8,875 bases of DNA from SAR202 cluster bacterium (GCA_030743915.1 JASLRP010000172.1:1-8875); one strand, 5' to 3'. Counted from the stretch's first letter, positions 1 through 6,801 are shown. Made by a program: numbers and translations. The notes: generated from the letters alone by a model not told the origin.

Positions 1-669
1 CGTCGAGGCGGTGGCTGTGATGGAGTCGCCGGCAAATTGGGCATCCACATCCAATGTGGCAGGACTGGTGACGTCCCGAATCGTCATGTCGCCTGTGAGC
101 TTGAAAGACACGCTTCCCTCGGTTGGCAGCGGCCAAGCCAAGCCCTCGGCTCCGGTTACGGCGTATTTGGCATCAGGGAAACTGGAGGACTCAAGCGAGC
201 TTCTTCTGAGGAAGTTGTCCCTGCGTGACTCATCGCTCCCCAGACGATCCACTCCCACGATAAGAACGGATGCCTCCGACGCCACGGAACCATCTTCGTT
301 GAAGACTATCGTTCCAGTTACGTCACTGGTCTCGCCTACTGCGTCGTTGGGCAGGCTCCGGCGAGCCAACCGTTCCCCGACGATGTATTTTGCCGTCGTG
401 CCGTCGTTCACTGTGATGGTCACGCTCCCGGCATCACGCGCGGGACTGGCGGTCTCAGTGGAAGATTGGGCGGCGCTGGGCGAGGGGACTGTAATACTGG
501 TGGGTTGCGGCGCAGGCTCCGAGATTGGAGTTGGGGCTGGCGTCGGCTGTTCGGTCCCTCCGCATCCCAGAACGATCAGCATCGCGAGCATTCCAATTCC
601 GATGGATAGACGTTTGCCCACAGGTTTGATGATAGAAGCAGAATCCTTCAGTCGGGCTATGTGTCTCAC
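1..669 (-). CDS. YceI-family lipoprotein (C-terminus cut by window edge)
   Basis: The reading frame is open from the left edge of the window to a GTG start. From a GTG at 681 the N-terminus has a basic stretch (VGKRLS), a hydrophobic core and a lipobox, VLGC, with the acylated Cys at residue 40. A linker rich in Pro, Thr, Ser and Ala follows, and from about residue 80 there is a YceI-like domain. Family-typical signatures are TGTIVF, GVDRLGSDESRRDNFL and, near the edge, LTGDMTIRDVTSP. YceI proteins are lipocalin-like barrels that bind isoprenoid lipids; the ligand here is unknown. The last strands of the barrel lie outside the window. The start is uncertain. GGAGA at 682-686 abuts the GTG at 681 and lies 12 nt from the GTG at 669, while a GTG at 621 would give the most compact signal peptide but has no ribosome binding site. 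The gene lies downstream of the cupredoxin gene on the same strand, and a hairpin separates them. Confidence 0.82.
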   Translation of the reverse strand, partial: MRHIARLKDSASIIKPVGKRLSIGIGMLAMLIVLGCGGTEQPTPAPTPISEPAPQPTSITVPSPSAAQSSTETASPARDAGSVTITVNDGTTAKYIVGERLARRSLPNDAVGETSDVTGTIVFNEDGSVASEASVLIVGVDRLGSDESRRDNFLRRSSLESSSFPDAKYAVTGAEGLAWPLPTEGSVSFKLTGDMTIRDVTSPATLDVDAQFAGDSITATAST

Positions 670-696
670 AGTCTGATTCACTCTCCAAATTAAATA

Positions 697-726
697 GGGC
701 GTTCCTACCACCCGATAGAAACGCCC
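697..726 (-). terminator. Strand-specific hairpin between cupredoxin and yceI-like genes
   Basis: On the minus strand GGGCGTTTCTATC and GGTAGGAACGCCC pair over 13 bp around the tetraloop GGGT. Two of the pairs are G-U wobbles, which would become A-C mismatches in RNA from the plus strand, so the structure favours minus-strand transcripts. It starts about 20 nt after the cupredoxin stop codon and is followed by TATTTAATTT, an imperfect U-rich tract. It could be an intrinsic terminator, or a partial terminator or mRNA-stabilising element that lowers yceI expression, since only about 10 nt separate it from the yceI ribosome binding site. Confidence 0.65.
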
Positions 727-747
727 CATAAGCTATAACGAATCAGG

Positions 748-1542
748 TCACCTGACGGTTATGGTTCCTACCATTCCCAACGCTTCATGCGGGACACATA
801 TCAGTTCGTACGTGCCCGCAGTGTCGAAGGTGTACGTTAATTTCTCGGTTTTCCCGGCATCCACGTTCACATCGATGTCCAGGTCGGCCACAGTGAATGT
901 GTGGAACTGGCCTTCTGCTTTCAACGTGAAGTTGACGGTTTCACCGGCGCTGAACTCCCAATTGTCAGGGGTGAATTCGAATGGCCCGGCGCCTTCGCCA
1001 TCATCAAGGCCGACAGTAATTTCGGAGGCGCCTGCAGAAGCAGCCGCAGGAGCGGGCGCTGCCGCGGCTGAACTGGCCTCAACCGTGATGGTCCCCACCA
1101 TGCCGAGAGCTTCGTGTGGAATGCAGATTACTTCGTACGTGCCTGGCGTGTCGAAGGTGAAGTCAAAGTTGACGGTTTCGTTTGCATCTACTGCGACGTC
1201 GATGTCCAGGTCCTCCACAGTCCACGTGTGGAACTGAGCCTCGGAGGTAAAGCTGAAGTTCACGACTTCGCCTTGTTTGAAGGTGAGATCAGGTGGCGTG
1301 AACACAAATGGCCCTCTGCCGCCGGCGTCATCCAATCCCACGGAGACCGCTGTGCCGACGACGGCGGGCGCCGACGGGTTTGCGGGAGCAGGGGCCTGGC
1401 TGGAGGCCGCCGGAGGCGGGGTAGGAGGCGAAGCTATGGCTGGAGCCGCAGGAGCGGGTTCATCGCTTGAGTCGCTGCAGGCAGCGAACACCATGAAAAT
1501 TACGCCCATCAACAGGGCTAACGTCAGTAGTTTCTTGTGCAC
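748..1542 (-). CDS. Lipoprotein with two tandem cupredoxin (type I copper) domains
   Basis: The 264-residue product starts with a lipoprotein signal peptide: KK at 3-4, a hydrophobic core, and lipobox FAAC with Cys22. A linker rich in Pro, Ala and Ser (about 28-62) follows, then two plastocyanin-like domains (about 66-154 and 175-263) joined by an Ala/Pro spacer. Each domain has a full set of type I copper ligands in the order His, Cys-x2-His-x4-Met: H105, C140, H143, M148 and H214, C249, H252, M257. The domains align without gaps at an offset of 109 residues, and I count 58 identities over 89 positions, so they arose by internal duplication. Such proteins carry electrons on the outer face of the membrane; the partner is unknown. 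The start is a GTG, because an in-frame stop lies just upstream and the next Met would destroy the signal peptide. AAGGGGGAGAA precedes it. Confidence 0.9.
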   Translation of the reverse strand: MHKKLLTLALLMGVIFMVFAACSDSSDEPAPAAPAIASPPTPPPAASSQAPAPANPSAPAVVGTAVSVGLDDAGGRGPFVFTPPDLTFKQGEVVNFSFTSEAQFHTWTVEDLDIDVAVDANETVNFDFTFDTPGTYEVICIPHEALGMVGTITVEASSAAAAPAPAAASAGASEITVGLDDGEGAGPFEFTPDNWEFSAGETVNFTLKAEGQFHTFTVADLDIDVNVDAGKTEKLTYTFDTAGTYELICVPHEALGMVGTITVR

Positions 1543-1618
1543 TTCTCCCCCTTATGGGTCTAAAGGCGGCCTGACCGTCCGAGGGCCGATCGCAGGCCAT
1601 TGGTGAATCGTTTCACAT

Positions 1619-1648
1619 ATCGTAGCGCCTCCAAATTCCAAGCGTCAA
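1619..1648 (-). promoter_or_regulatory. Candidate sigma70-type promoter for the cupredoxin gene
   Basis: On the minus strand TTGACG (1643-1648) is followed after 18 nt by TACGAT (1619-1624), giving five and four matches to the consensus hexamers. Transcription would begin near 1612, leaving a leader of about 70 nt. That leader contains GGCCTG...CAGGCC inverted sequences (about 1568-1597) that could fold. This is inferred from sequence alone. Confidence 0.5.
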
Positions 1649-1783
1649 TTGATGTTTCGCTTGGTGACTGGTTTAACAGGAAAAGGCCACACAAACATCA
1701 TGACTGCCGACAGTCGAATATCGCATCGCCAGCTCACGAATCGTGACACAACAGATCGAGTCTGTATTAGATTGGTCGGTTCT

Positions 1784-1877
1784 CGCCATCCTGAGCCGAG
1801 GCGAAGAATCTGGTCGCTTGCGGAACAACTCTTGTCTTTCCTCGACCAGATTCTTCGTGGCCCCTCGCAGAATGGCG
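1784..1877. repeat. Palindromic intergenic repeat, copy 1 (best conserved)
   Basis: The element is 94 bp. Its inner arms are a perfect 15-bp inverted repeat, CGAAGAATCTGGTCG (1802-1816) and its reverse complement (1843-1857), around a 26-nt loop. The outer ends, CGCCAT (1784-1789) and ATGGCG (1872-1877), also pair, with imperfect matches between them. The 33-nt left arm aligns without gaps to the left arms at 5739 and 6832, with 25 and 27 identities respectively. No transposase is nearby. It resembles REP-like or miniature inverted-repeat elements. Confidence 0.8.
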
Positions 1878-1965
1878 TCGTTCAGTGAGTGTCGATCTCG
1901 GTCGGCACAAGGGTTAGGGCTCTCAACCGACTAAATTGATAAAGGCTCAGCAGATTCGTGAAGGG

Positions 1966-1994
1966 TTGACACAGCACATATGGTCTGATAACTT
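1966..1994 (+). promoter_or_regulatory. lexA promoter
   Basis: A perfect -35 hexamer TTGACA (1966-1971) is followed by a weak -10 region. TAACTT (1989-1994) lies at a 17-nt spacing and GATAAC (1987-1992) at 15 nt. Transcription would start near 2000. A strong -35 with a poor -10 that lies under an inverted repeat fits a repressed promoter. Confidence 0.6.
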
Positions 1995-2027
1995 ACCCTC
2001 ATAGAACATTAGTACGTGAGGGTAGGT
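1991..2027. promoter_or_regulatory. Long dyad with SOS-box-like core at the lexA start region (candidate LexA operator)
   Basis: ACTTACCCTCA (1991-2001) and TGAGGGTAGGT (2017-2027) are inverted copies with 10 of 11 positions matching, separated by 15 nt. Between them lies GAAC-ATTA-GTAC (2004-2015), one base from the GAAC-N4-GTTC box known for LexA in Firmicutes and Actinobacteria. The dyad covers the -10 region, the probable start site and the GAGGG ribosome binding site (2018-2022). The left arm is mostly upstream of the predicted transcript start, so a DNA operator is likelier than an RNA hairpin. Which of the two symmetries is recognised cannot be decided from the sequence. Confidence 0.5.
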
Positions 2028-2030
2028 GAC

Positions 2031-2675
2031 ATGCCGCCAAAGCTATCTCGTCGTCAGCAGGAAATCTTAGAGTTTATCCAAGTGTTCATGGACGAGCACC
2101 AGTTCCCGCCGACTGTTCGCGATATCCAGGCGGGATGCGAGATTAGCTCCACATCCGTGGTGGACTACAACCTGCACAAACTCCAGCAGAACAATCTTCT
2201 CAAGCGCCTGCCCGAGGTGTCCAGAGGGATCGAACTGATCGGCGAGGGCCTGCGAGGCTCCAAGCGAGACATCATCAGCATTCCGATCATGGGCAACATC
2301 GCCGCTGGCGAGCCTCTCCACGTTCCCGACGCCCCCACTACCGCCGATGAAGGCTACGAGGAAGTTGACCTTCCTGCCTCCATGACCGGAGGGGCGCAGA
2401 ACGTCTTCGCCCTGCGGGTCAAAGGCGAGTCCATGATTGACGCCCTGGTTGCCGACGGCGACCTCGTCCTGCTGGAGCCGACCACCCAGGTCAGCAACGG
2501 CGACATGGTGGCCGCATGGCTCAACGATGAGGAATCAACAACCCTCAAACGCTTTTTTATTGAGGGCGACACCGTCAGGCTTCAACCCGAGAATTCCACG
2601 ATGGAGGCGATTCGGGTTCCCGCCAGTAACGTGTCTGTCAGAGGACGCGTCGTCGGAGTGTTCAGGACGCTCTAA
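2031..2675 (+). CDS. lexA: LexA repressor, self-cleaving SOS regulator
   Basis: The 214-residue product has the length and two-domain plan of LexA. Residues 5-69 form a winged helix-turn-helix, beginning LSRRQQEILEFI and ending in SRGIEL. From about 81 comes the S24 peptidase-like domain. The autocleavage site is A92-G93 in NIAAGEP, the nucleophile is S134 in KGESMIDALVADGD, and the general-base lysine is K173 in TTLKRF. All catalytic parts are present, so it should be cleavable by RecA-stimulated autoproteolysis. The ATG at 2031 is preferred because GAGGG lies 8 nt upstream; an in-frame GTG at 2016 falls inside the operator-like dyad and has no ribosome binding site of its own. The gene is probably autoregulated through the dyad at 1991-2027. 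It is monocistronic and convergent with the lon-like gene. Confidence 0.93.
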   Translation: MPPKLSRRQQEILEFIQVFMDEHQFPPTVRDIQAGCEISSTSVVDYNLHKLQQNNLLKRLPEVSRGIELIGEGLRGSKRDIISIPIMGNIAAGEPLHVPDAPTTADEGYEEVDLPASMTGGAQNVFALRVKGESMIDALVADGDLVLLEPTTQVSNGDMVAAWLNDEESTTLKRFFIEGDTVRLQPENSTMEAIRVPASNVSVRGRVVGVFRTL

Positions 2676-2969
2676 GGGGCCAACCTTCGGGCGGCAACAT
2701 CTCGTGTTTCCGGGAACTGTGGCGAGGACTGCGCCGCAAATCATTCTGACGACGCAACAAAATCCTGCAAGGTTTCTGCTCGTCTGAGAATCGGCAGGTT
2801 GCCTGCTGCTTAGGCCTGCCATTTGACTGTGGTGTCAGAGCCAACGCGGCTCTACGTCGAGTGACGGCCATCCACTCAGTGATCTGGCGAGACAGTTACG
2901 CTATAGGTATCGAAATCTCGGGTCCGATAACGAACCGTATAACGCGCTCGATGTTTGATAGCGCAGGGC
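2676..2969. other. Convergent gap between lexA and lon-like gene
   Basis: This 294-bp gap lies between two stop codons. It holds short hairpins, AGAGCC-AACGC-GGCTCT (2837-2853) and GGCAGG...CCTGCC (2793-2820). A third, GCAGGG...CCCTGC (2963-2986), overlaps the lon stop codon. None is followed by a T-run in either direction, so no clear intrinsic terminator is seen. No gene is supported here. Confidence 0.5.
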
Positions 2970-5480
2970 CTAGTAGAAAACCCTGCCGTCTTGAGTGTCC
3001 TCTGGTTTGTCTGACCCTTCCACGTCAGGGCCTTCGTCCTCTGAGCCTTTTTCGCTCTCGGTGTCTTCATCTTCTGGCGGTCGAGCTATCTGGCGGGCCT
3101 TCTCTGCCAGTTGGTCAAGGCGTTCCTCCACCAGATAATGAATGGCGCCTTCTGGATACTCGCCATCGCCGTTGCGCTCGCCGGCGGGCGTTCCAGTCAA
3201 TACCTCAATGCCTTCGTCGATAGTGGTGACTGCGTAAATGTGGAATGTTCCATCCTTCACCGCCTCGACCACTTCATCGTTGAGGGCCAGATTACGAACG
3301 TTGTCTTTGGGAATCATCACGCCTTGCTCGCCGGTGAGTCCCTTGGCTTTGCATACGTCGTAAAACCCTTCGATCTTGTATGTCGCGCCGCCGATGGCCT
3401 GAACGTCGCCCACCTGATTGACTGAACCTGTCACGGCAATCCCCTGCTTGATACCGACACCCGAAAGCTCGGATAGCAAGGTGTAAAGTTCTGTCGAGGA
3501 GGCCGAATCGCCGTCCACCTCGCTGTACGTCTGCTCAAAACCGATGCTGGCCGTCATAGAGAGTGGCTTGTCCTGTCCGTACTTTCCCTGGAGGTACCCA
3601 TTCAGCGTCAGGAAACCTTTGGTGTGAATCTTGCCGCTCATCTGGGTCTCGCGCTCAATGTTCACCACCTGGCCGCGACCCAGCGACACACGCGCAGTAA
3701 TTCGGCTGGGTTTGCCAAAGGCGTAATCGCCCATCGAATAGACGGCGAGTCCGTTTATCTGTCCAACGGCCGTGCCCTCGGTGGCGATGTGAATCGAGTT
3801 CTTGGTGATGAACTCTAGCATCTTGTCTTCTACCAGGCTGGCTCTGTACTTGCGCTGCTCAATAGCTTTTTCAACATGTTCTGCGCTTACGATGTCGGCA
3901 TCGGCTTTTCTGGTCCAATGGTCAGACTCGGTGATGATGTCGGAGATGTGCATGAACTGAGTTGCCAGCTTATCCTGGTCCTCCACCAGCCTGCTGGAGT
4001 ACTTGATGATGCTGGCCACCGCGCCCTTGTCAAAGTGCCTCAGTTCCTTCCGGCGGCACTGAGAGGCGATGAACGCGACGTACTTGTTCAGGTTCTCGTC
4101 GTTACGTTCCATCACCGTGTCAAAGTCCGCAATCACTTTGAACAGCCTGCGAAAATCTTCGTCTCCAGTCTGGAGCAGGCGCAGAAGGTCCGATCCACCC
4201 ACGATGATGACCTTGGCATTTACAGGAATAGGCTGCGGGCGCAAGGAGTCTGTCGGCAGCGCAGTATACTGCTCGCCGATGTTTTCGATTCTGATTTCGC
4301 CGCTTCTCAGGACTCGTTTCAGGGTGTCGTAGGCTCCCGGACTCATCAGCAGGTCCCGGGCCTGAAGCACCAGGTATCCATCATTGGCCCTGTGCAGAGC
4401 GCCTGCCTTTATCATCGAGTGGTCAGTGGTAAGCGTTCCGACGCGGGCCTTGTAGTCAATGCGACCAAACAGGTTGTAGTATGTCGGGCTGTGTTCGATG
4501 ATCACCGGCGCGCCATTGCAGGCGGTATTGTCCACCAGATCGTTGACCCTGTATCGGGCGAACACGTCCTCTTCTCTGGGCGGTCCGGGCATCAACATTG
4601 CCGGCGGCCCCTGGGACTCGTCTTTGGGCTTGAACATTCCGACCTGTTGGACCATGTCGCGTTCCACTCTATCCAGGTGTTCAACCACGTCGGGATGTTC
4701 GACGTACTTCTCCTGAAGCTCGTCCATGATGGGAGCGAGGTTGAACCTGACCAACTCGAAATCGACGTCCTTGGTGCGCTGAGCAGCTTCCTTGTTCAAT
4801 CGCCTGAACTCGGTCAGGGAGAGTCGAATCGAGTGTTGAATGGTCTCGGCCCTTTTTCGCAGTTCCTCTCGCAGGTTGTCAGGCAGGGCGTTGAACTCTT
4901 CCTGGGATAATGGACGACCTTCAGGACTGAGGGGCACCGGAGTGATGCCCACCTGAGCGAAGGACAGCGTGAACCCTTTGCTCTGAGCTTCCTGTTCCAG
5001 CTTTTCAGTCAACGCCTGTCGCTGGGCCTGAATTTCAGCCATCACCTCTTCGATACGATGGGTGTAGTCCTCACTCTCGAAAGCGCCTGGAATCTCAGCC
5101 CTACACGAGTCCACAAGAGACTCCACGTCCTGGGCGAACACTCGCATCATTCCGCACGGCAGTTGAATTGCCAGAGGTTGAGTGGGGTCCTGAAAATTAT
5201 AGACGTATCCCCAATCGCGGGGGTTTGGCTTGTCGGTGGCGACACGGTCAAGATAGCCGCGCAGAGCGGTGTTGCGACCGGTGCCCGCCATACCGGAAAC
5301 GTACAGGTTGAACCCTGGAGCGTCGATGTCCAACCCCAGTTCCAAAGCGCTCATAGCGCGGTCCTGGCCCAGCGTTCCTTCCAGGTCTGCCACGTCCTCC
5401 GTGGAGTCGAAGTCCAGATCGGAAGCGTCGTAGGCGCTGGTAAGTTTTTCTATGGGAACTTTCAGATGTTCGATGCTCAT
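2970..5480 (-). CDS. Lon-like ATP-dependent protease (AAA_32 / COG1067 family)
   Basis: The 836-residue product belongs to the LonB-like branch, with an AAA_32 ATPase region in front of a Lon-type serine protease domain. A P-loop-like motif GMAGTGRNT (63-71) has Arg where Lys is usual. A charged, probably coiled-coil insertion occupies roughly 140-290, and ANDGYLVLQARDLL (365-378) lies in the Walker B region. The protease domain spans about 565-765 and has the Ser-Lys dyad: S659 in EVDGDSASS and K702 in GGATYKIEGFYD. The last 40 residues (about 797-836) are an acidic Glu/Asp-rich tail beyond the usual domain end. It should degrade misfolded or regulatory proteins in the cytoplasm; targets are unknown. 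GAGG lies 6 nt before the ATG. The gene follows the aldo/keto reductase on the same strand after a 359-bp gap, so separate transcription is likely. It is not the classical LonA, as the N-terminal substrate-binding domain is absent. Confidence 0.9.
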   Translation of the reverse strand: MSIEHLKVPIEKLTSAYDASDLDFDSTEDVADLEGTLGQDRAMSALELGLDIDAPGFNLYVSGMAGTGRNTALRGYLDRVATDKPNPRDWGYVYNFQDPTQPLAIQLPCGMMRVFAQDVESLVDSCRAEIPGAFESEDYTHRIEEVMAEIQAQRQALTEKLEQEAQSKGFTLSFAQVGITPVPLSPEGRPLSQEEFNALPDNLREELRKRAETIQHSIRLSLTEFRRLNKEAAQRTKDVDFELVRFNLAPIMDELQEKYVEHPDVVEHLDRVERDMVQQVGMFKPKDESQGPPAMLMPGPPREEDVFARYRVNDLVDNTACNGAPVIIEHSPTYYNLFGRIDYKARVGTLTTDHSMIKAGALHRANDGYLVLQARDLLMSPGAYDTLKRVLRSGEIRIENIGEQYTALPTDSLRPQPIPVNAKVIIVGGSDLLRLLQTGDEDFRRLFKVIADFDTVMERNDENLNKYVAFIASQCRRKELRHFDKGAVASIIKYSSRLVEDQDKLATQFMHISDIITESDHWTRKADADIVSAEHVEKAIEQRKYRASLVEDKMLEFITKNSIHIATEGTAVGQINGLAVYSMGDYAFGKPSRITARVSLGRGQVVNIERETQMSGKIHTKGFLTLNGYLQGKYGQDKPLSMTASIGFEQTYSEVDGDSASSTELYTLLSELSGVGIKQGIAVTGSVNQVGDVQAIGGATYKIEGFYDVCKAKGLTGEQGVMIPKDNVRNLALNDEVVEAVKDGTFHIYAVTTIDEGIEVLTGTPAGERNGDGEYPEGAIHYLVEERLDQLAEKARQIARPPEDEDTESEKGSEDEGPDVEGSDKPEDTQDGRVFY

Positions 5481-5610
5481 TTCGTGCCTCGCATGATGAC
5501 TGTCAGCCCTTGGCGGTCAGGTCTCTGACGTTTCGGGATGGACCGGAATAAACGACTCTCGTGAGGCTCGCCTGATGCCAGGATGGTAGCACAGTGGACT
5601 GTATACTCGG

Positions 5611-5639
5611 ATTGTATGATTAAACGGCGCCGTCTTCCA
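5611..5639 (-). promoter_or_regulatory. Possible promoter of the lon-like gene with palindrome in the spacer
   Basis: On the minus strand TGGAAG (5634-5639) is followed after 17 nt by TACAAT (5611-5616), a five-of-six -10 match with a poor -35. The spacer includes the perfect 10-bp palindrome ACGGCGCCGT (5624-5633), a possible regulator site. The leader would be about 125 nt. The evidence is weak. Confidence 0.33.
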
Positions 5640-5738
5640 CCTTTGCTGCCAACCCGACCCTCACTAATCTGATGCTGCCAGGCGGTGAAACGGATATGTG
5701 CGCTTTGTTTCACTAATGGGTCATCGGGTATCAGAGCC

Positions 5739-5831
5739 TGCCATTCTGAAAGGCTGTGAAGAATCTGGTCGTCAGCAAGACAATGGTTATTCCACCTTCG
5801 ACCAGACACTTGGTCGCGGCTCAGCGCTGCG
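5739..5831. repeat. Palindromic intergenic repeat, copy 2 (right arm degenerate)
   Basis: The left arm (5739-5771) keeps GCCATTCTGA and ends in GAAGAATCTGGTCG, identical to copy 1 over the last 14 nt. TCTGGTCG (5764-5771) pairs with CGACCAGA (5799-5806) around a 27-nt loop. Beyond that the right arm is eroded, with only CTT, CGC and CTCAG recognisable. Total size and orientation match the other copies. The element ends 9 bp before the reductase stop codon. Confidence 0.65.
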
Positions 5832-5839
5832 GAATATCC

Positions 5840-6784
5840 TCAGATGTAGATCGAGATATCGCCCAGCGCCTCTTGAAGCCTCTGCTTGTCGGCCTCGGGG
5901 AGCGTCGGGTCTTCCAGCGCTCGGATGTTCCCCTCCAGATGATGGATGGACGAAGTGCCAGTCAGCACCGTGGAGATTGCCGGATGGTCTGCCGCGAACT
6001 TGTATCCGGCATCCACAATCGACTCCACGCCGTCGTGAACCAGCCAGTCCAGTGGGCCATCGTCTGGCAGGCTGTCTGGGTCGATACTGCCGTCCTGCTT
6101 CCACTCGTCTATCTGCTCCTTGAGAAGGGTCGGATTCGGGAGCTTGACTCGTATAACCGCCATGTTGATGATGCCGACGTTGTGTTCCAGCGCTAGGGGC
6201 AGGGCCTCCTTGGCAGCGTACTGGTTGAGGATACCGTACTTGAGCATAATGGTGTCCCATAGCTCGGGGTGAGAATTGAGGGCCAGAACGACGCCCTTGT
6301 GGTCGCCCTCCTTCATGAACTGTTCGCTGAATCCGATGAAACGGATTTTGCCCTGCTCTTGCGCTCGTTTCAACACGGGATAGTGATGCTCCACAACGTC
6401 AAAGTAGTCCGCCGAGTTCAGGACGTGGAACTGCATGATATCTACGCAATCGGTGTTCAGTCGTTGCAGGCTGGCGTCTATGGATCGCCGGATGTCTTCT
6501 GGCGTTCTCAGTGTCCCATCGTTGTTCTTGTAAATGCACTTGGTGGCCAGGATGTATGAGTCTCGTGGGACGCCATTTAGAGCGCGACCCAGGATAGCCT
6601 CGCTGCCTCCGTAGCCTTCAGAAGTGTCGATCAGGTTGATGCCCAGATCGAGGCAGTGTTGAACGAGATTGTCCTGCTCGGTTGACGACAGGCCGGTGTT
6701 CTGCCCAAGCTTGCTGGGGCCTCCAGAGCCGTAGCTCACCAGGGAAACTTCGAGTCCGGTTCTTCCGAGAGTTCGGTATTGCAT
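5840..6784 (-). CDS. Aldo/keto reductase family oxidoreductase
   Basis: The 314-residue product is a TIM-barrel NAD(P)H-dependent oxidoreductase of the COG0667 type, of usual length. It starts with the family signature YRTLGRTGLEVS. The catalytic tetrad is visible as D53 in NLIDTSEGYG, Y58 in the same motif, K82 in ILATKCIY and H120 in DIMQFH. KIRFIGFSE (146-154) is the conserved strand with the substrate-side serine, and VLTGTSSIHHLEGNI (273-287) matches the C-terminal cofactor-phosphate loop. It is cytoplasmic and reduces an aldehyde, ketone or sugar, or works in the oxidative direction; the substrate cannot be assigned. The ATG has an excellent ribosome binding site, GGAGG, 4 nt upstream. 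Four CCTGA repeats (6802-6828) lie just before that site. It is divergent from the MFS gene across repeat copy 3 and could share regulation with it. Confidence 0.92.
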   Translation of the reverse strand: MQYRTLGRTGLEVSLVSYGSGGPSKLGQNTGLSSTEQDNLVQHCLDLGINLIDTSEGYGGSEAILGRALNGVPRDSYILATKCIYKNNDGTLRTPEDIRRSIDASLQRLNTDCVDIMQFHVLNSADYFDVVEHHYPVLKRAQEQGKIRFIGFSEQFMKEGDHKGVVLALNSHPELWDTIMLKYGILNQYAAKEALPLALEHNVGIINMAVIRVKLPNPTLLKEQIDEWKQDGSIDPDSLPDDGPLDWLVHDGVESIVDAGYKFAADHPAISTVLTGTSSIHHLEGNIRALEDPTLPEADKQRLQEALGDISIYI

Positions 6785-6801
6785 CTATCCTCCGGGGGCG
6801 G

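Larger units (their letters stand above)
1543..2030. other. Divergent intergenic region between cupredoxin gene and lexA
   Basis: This 488-bp gap separates the divergently transcribed cupredoxin gene and lexA. It holds a promoter for each, the 94-bp palindromic repeat at 1784-1877, and a 13-bp palindrome TCACGA-A-TCGTGA at 1734-1746. A smaller GACTG-CCGA-CAGTC hairpin lies at 1702-1715. Short open frames across the gap run through the repeat, have no convincing ribosome binding sites and look non-coding. Confidence 0.7.
5481..5839. other. Intergenic region upstream of lon-like gene
   Basis: This 359-bp gap contains the second palindromic repeat (5739-5831) and a possible lon promoter (5611-5639). 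It also has a 7-bp inverted repeat GTGAAAC...GTTTCAC (5685-5713, 15-nt loop) and the heptamer TGAGGGT on the minus strand (5657-5663). The heptamer equals one arm of the dyad before lexA. A 110-codon open frame on the minus strand spans the gap and the repeat and looks non-coding. No heat-shock CIRCE element was seen. Confidence 0.6.

Noticed and set aside
11..676. Plus-strand open frame of 221 codons across the left edge
   Set aside because: It mirrors the minus-strand YceI lipoprotein frame, which has a signal peptide, lipobox and domain signatures. The plus-strand product has none.
1649..1934. Short plus-strand open frames in the lexA/cupredoxin gap
   Set aside because: They run through the palindromic repeat, lack good ribosome binding sites, and read as arm-derived peptides.
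2016..2675. GTG 2016 as the lexA start
   Set aside because: It falls within the operator-like dyad and has no ribosome binding site, while ATG 2031 has GAGGG at a good distance.
2793..2986. Hairpins between lexA and lon as terminators
   Set aside because: Stems are short (about 6 bp) and none is followed by a T-run in the relevant direction.
3876..4910. Plus-strand open frame of 344 codons inside the lon-like gene
   Set aside because: It is the antisense shadow of a clearly recognisable protease with conserved catalytic residues.
5477..5809. Minus-strand open frame of 110 codons between reductase and lon
   Set aside because: It overlaps the lon start and repeat copy 2, has no recognisable domain, and is Arg/His/Trp-rich in the way of non-coding frames.
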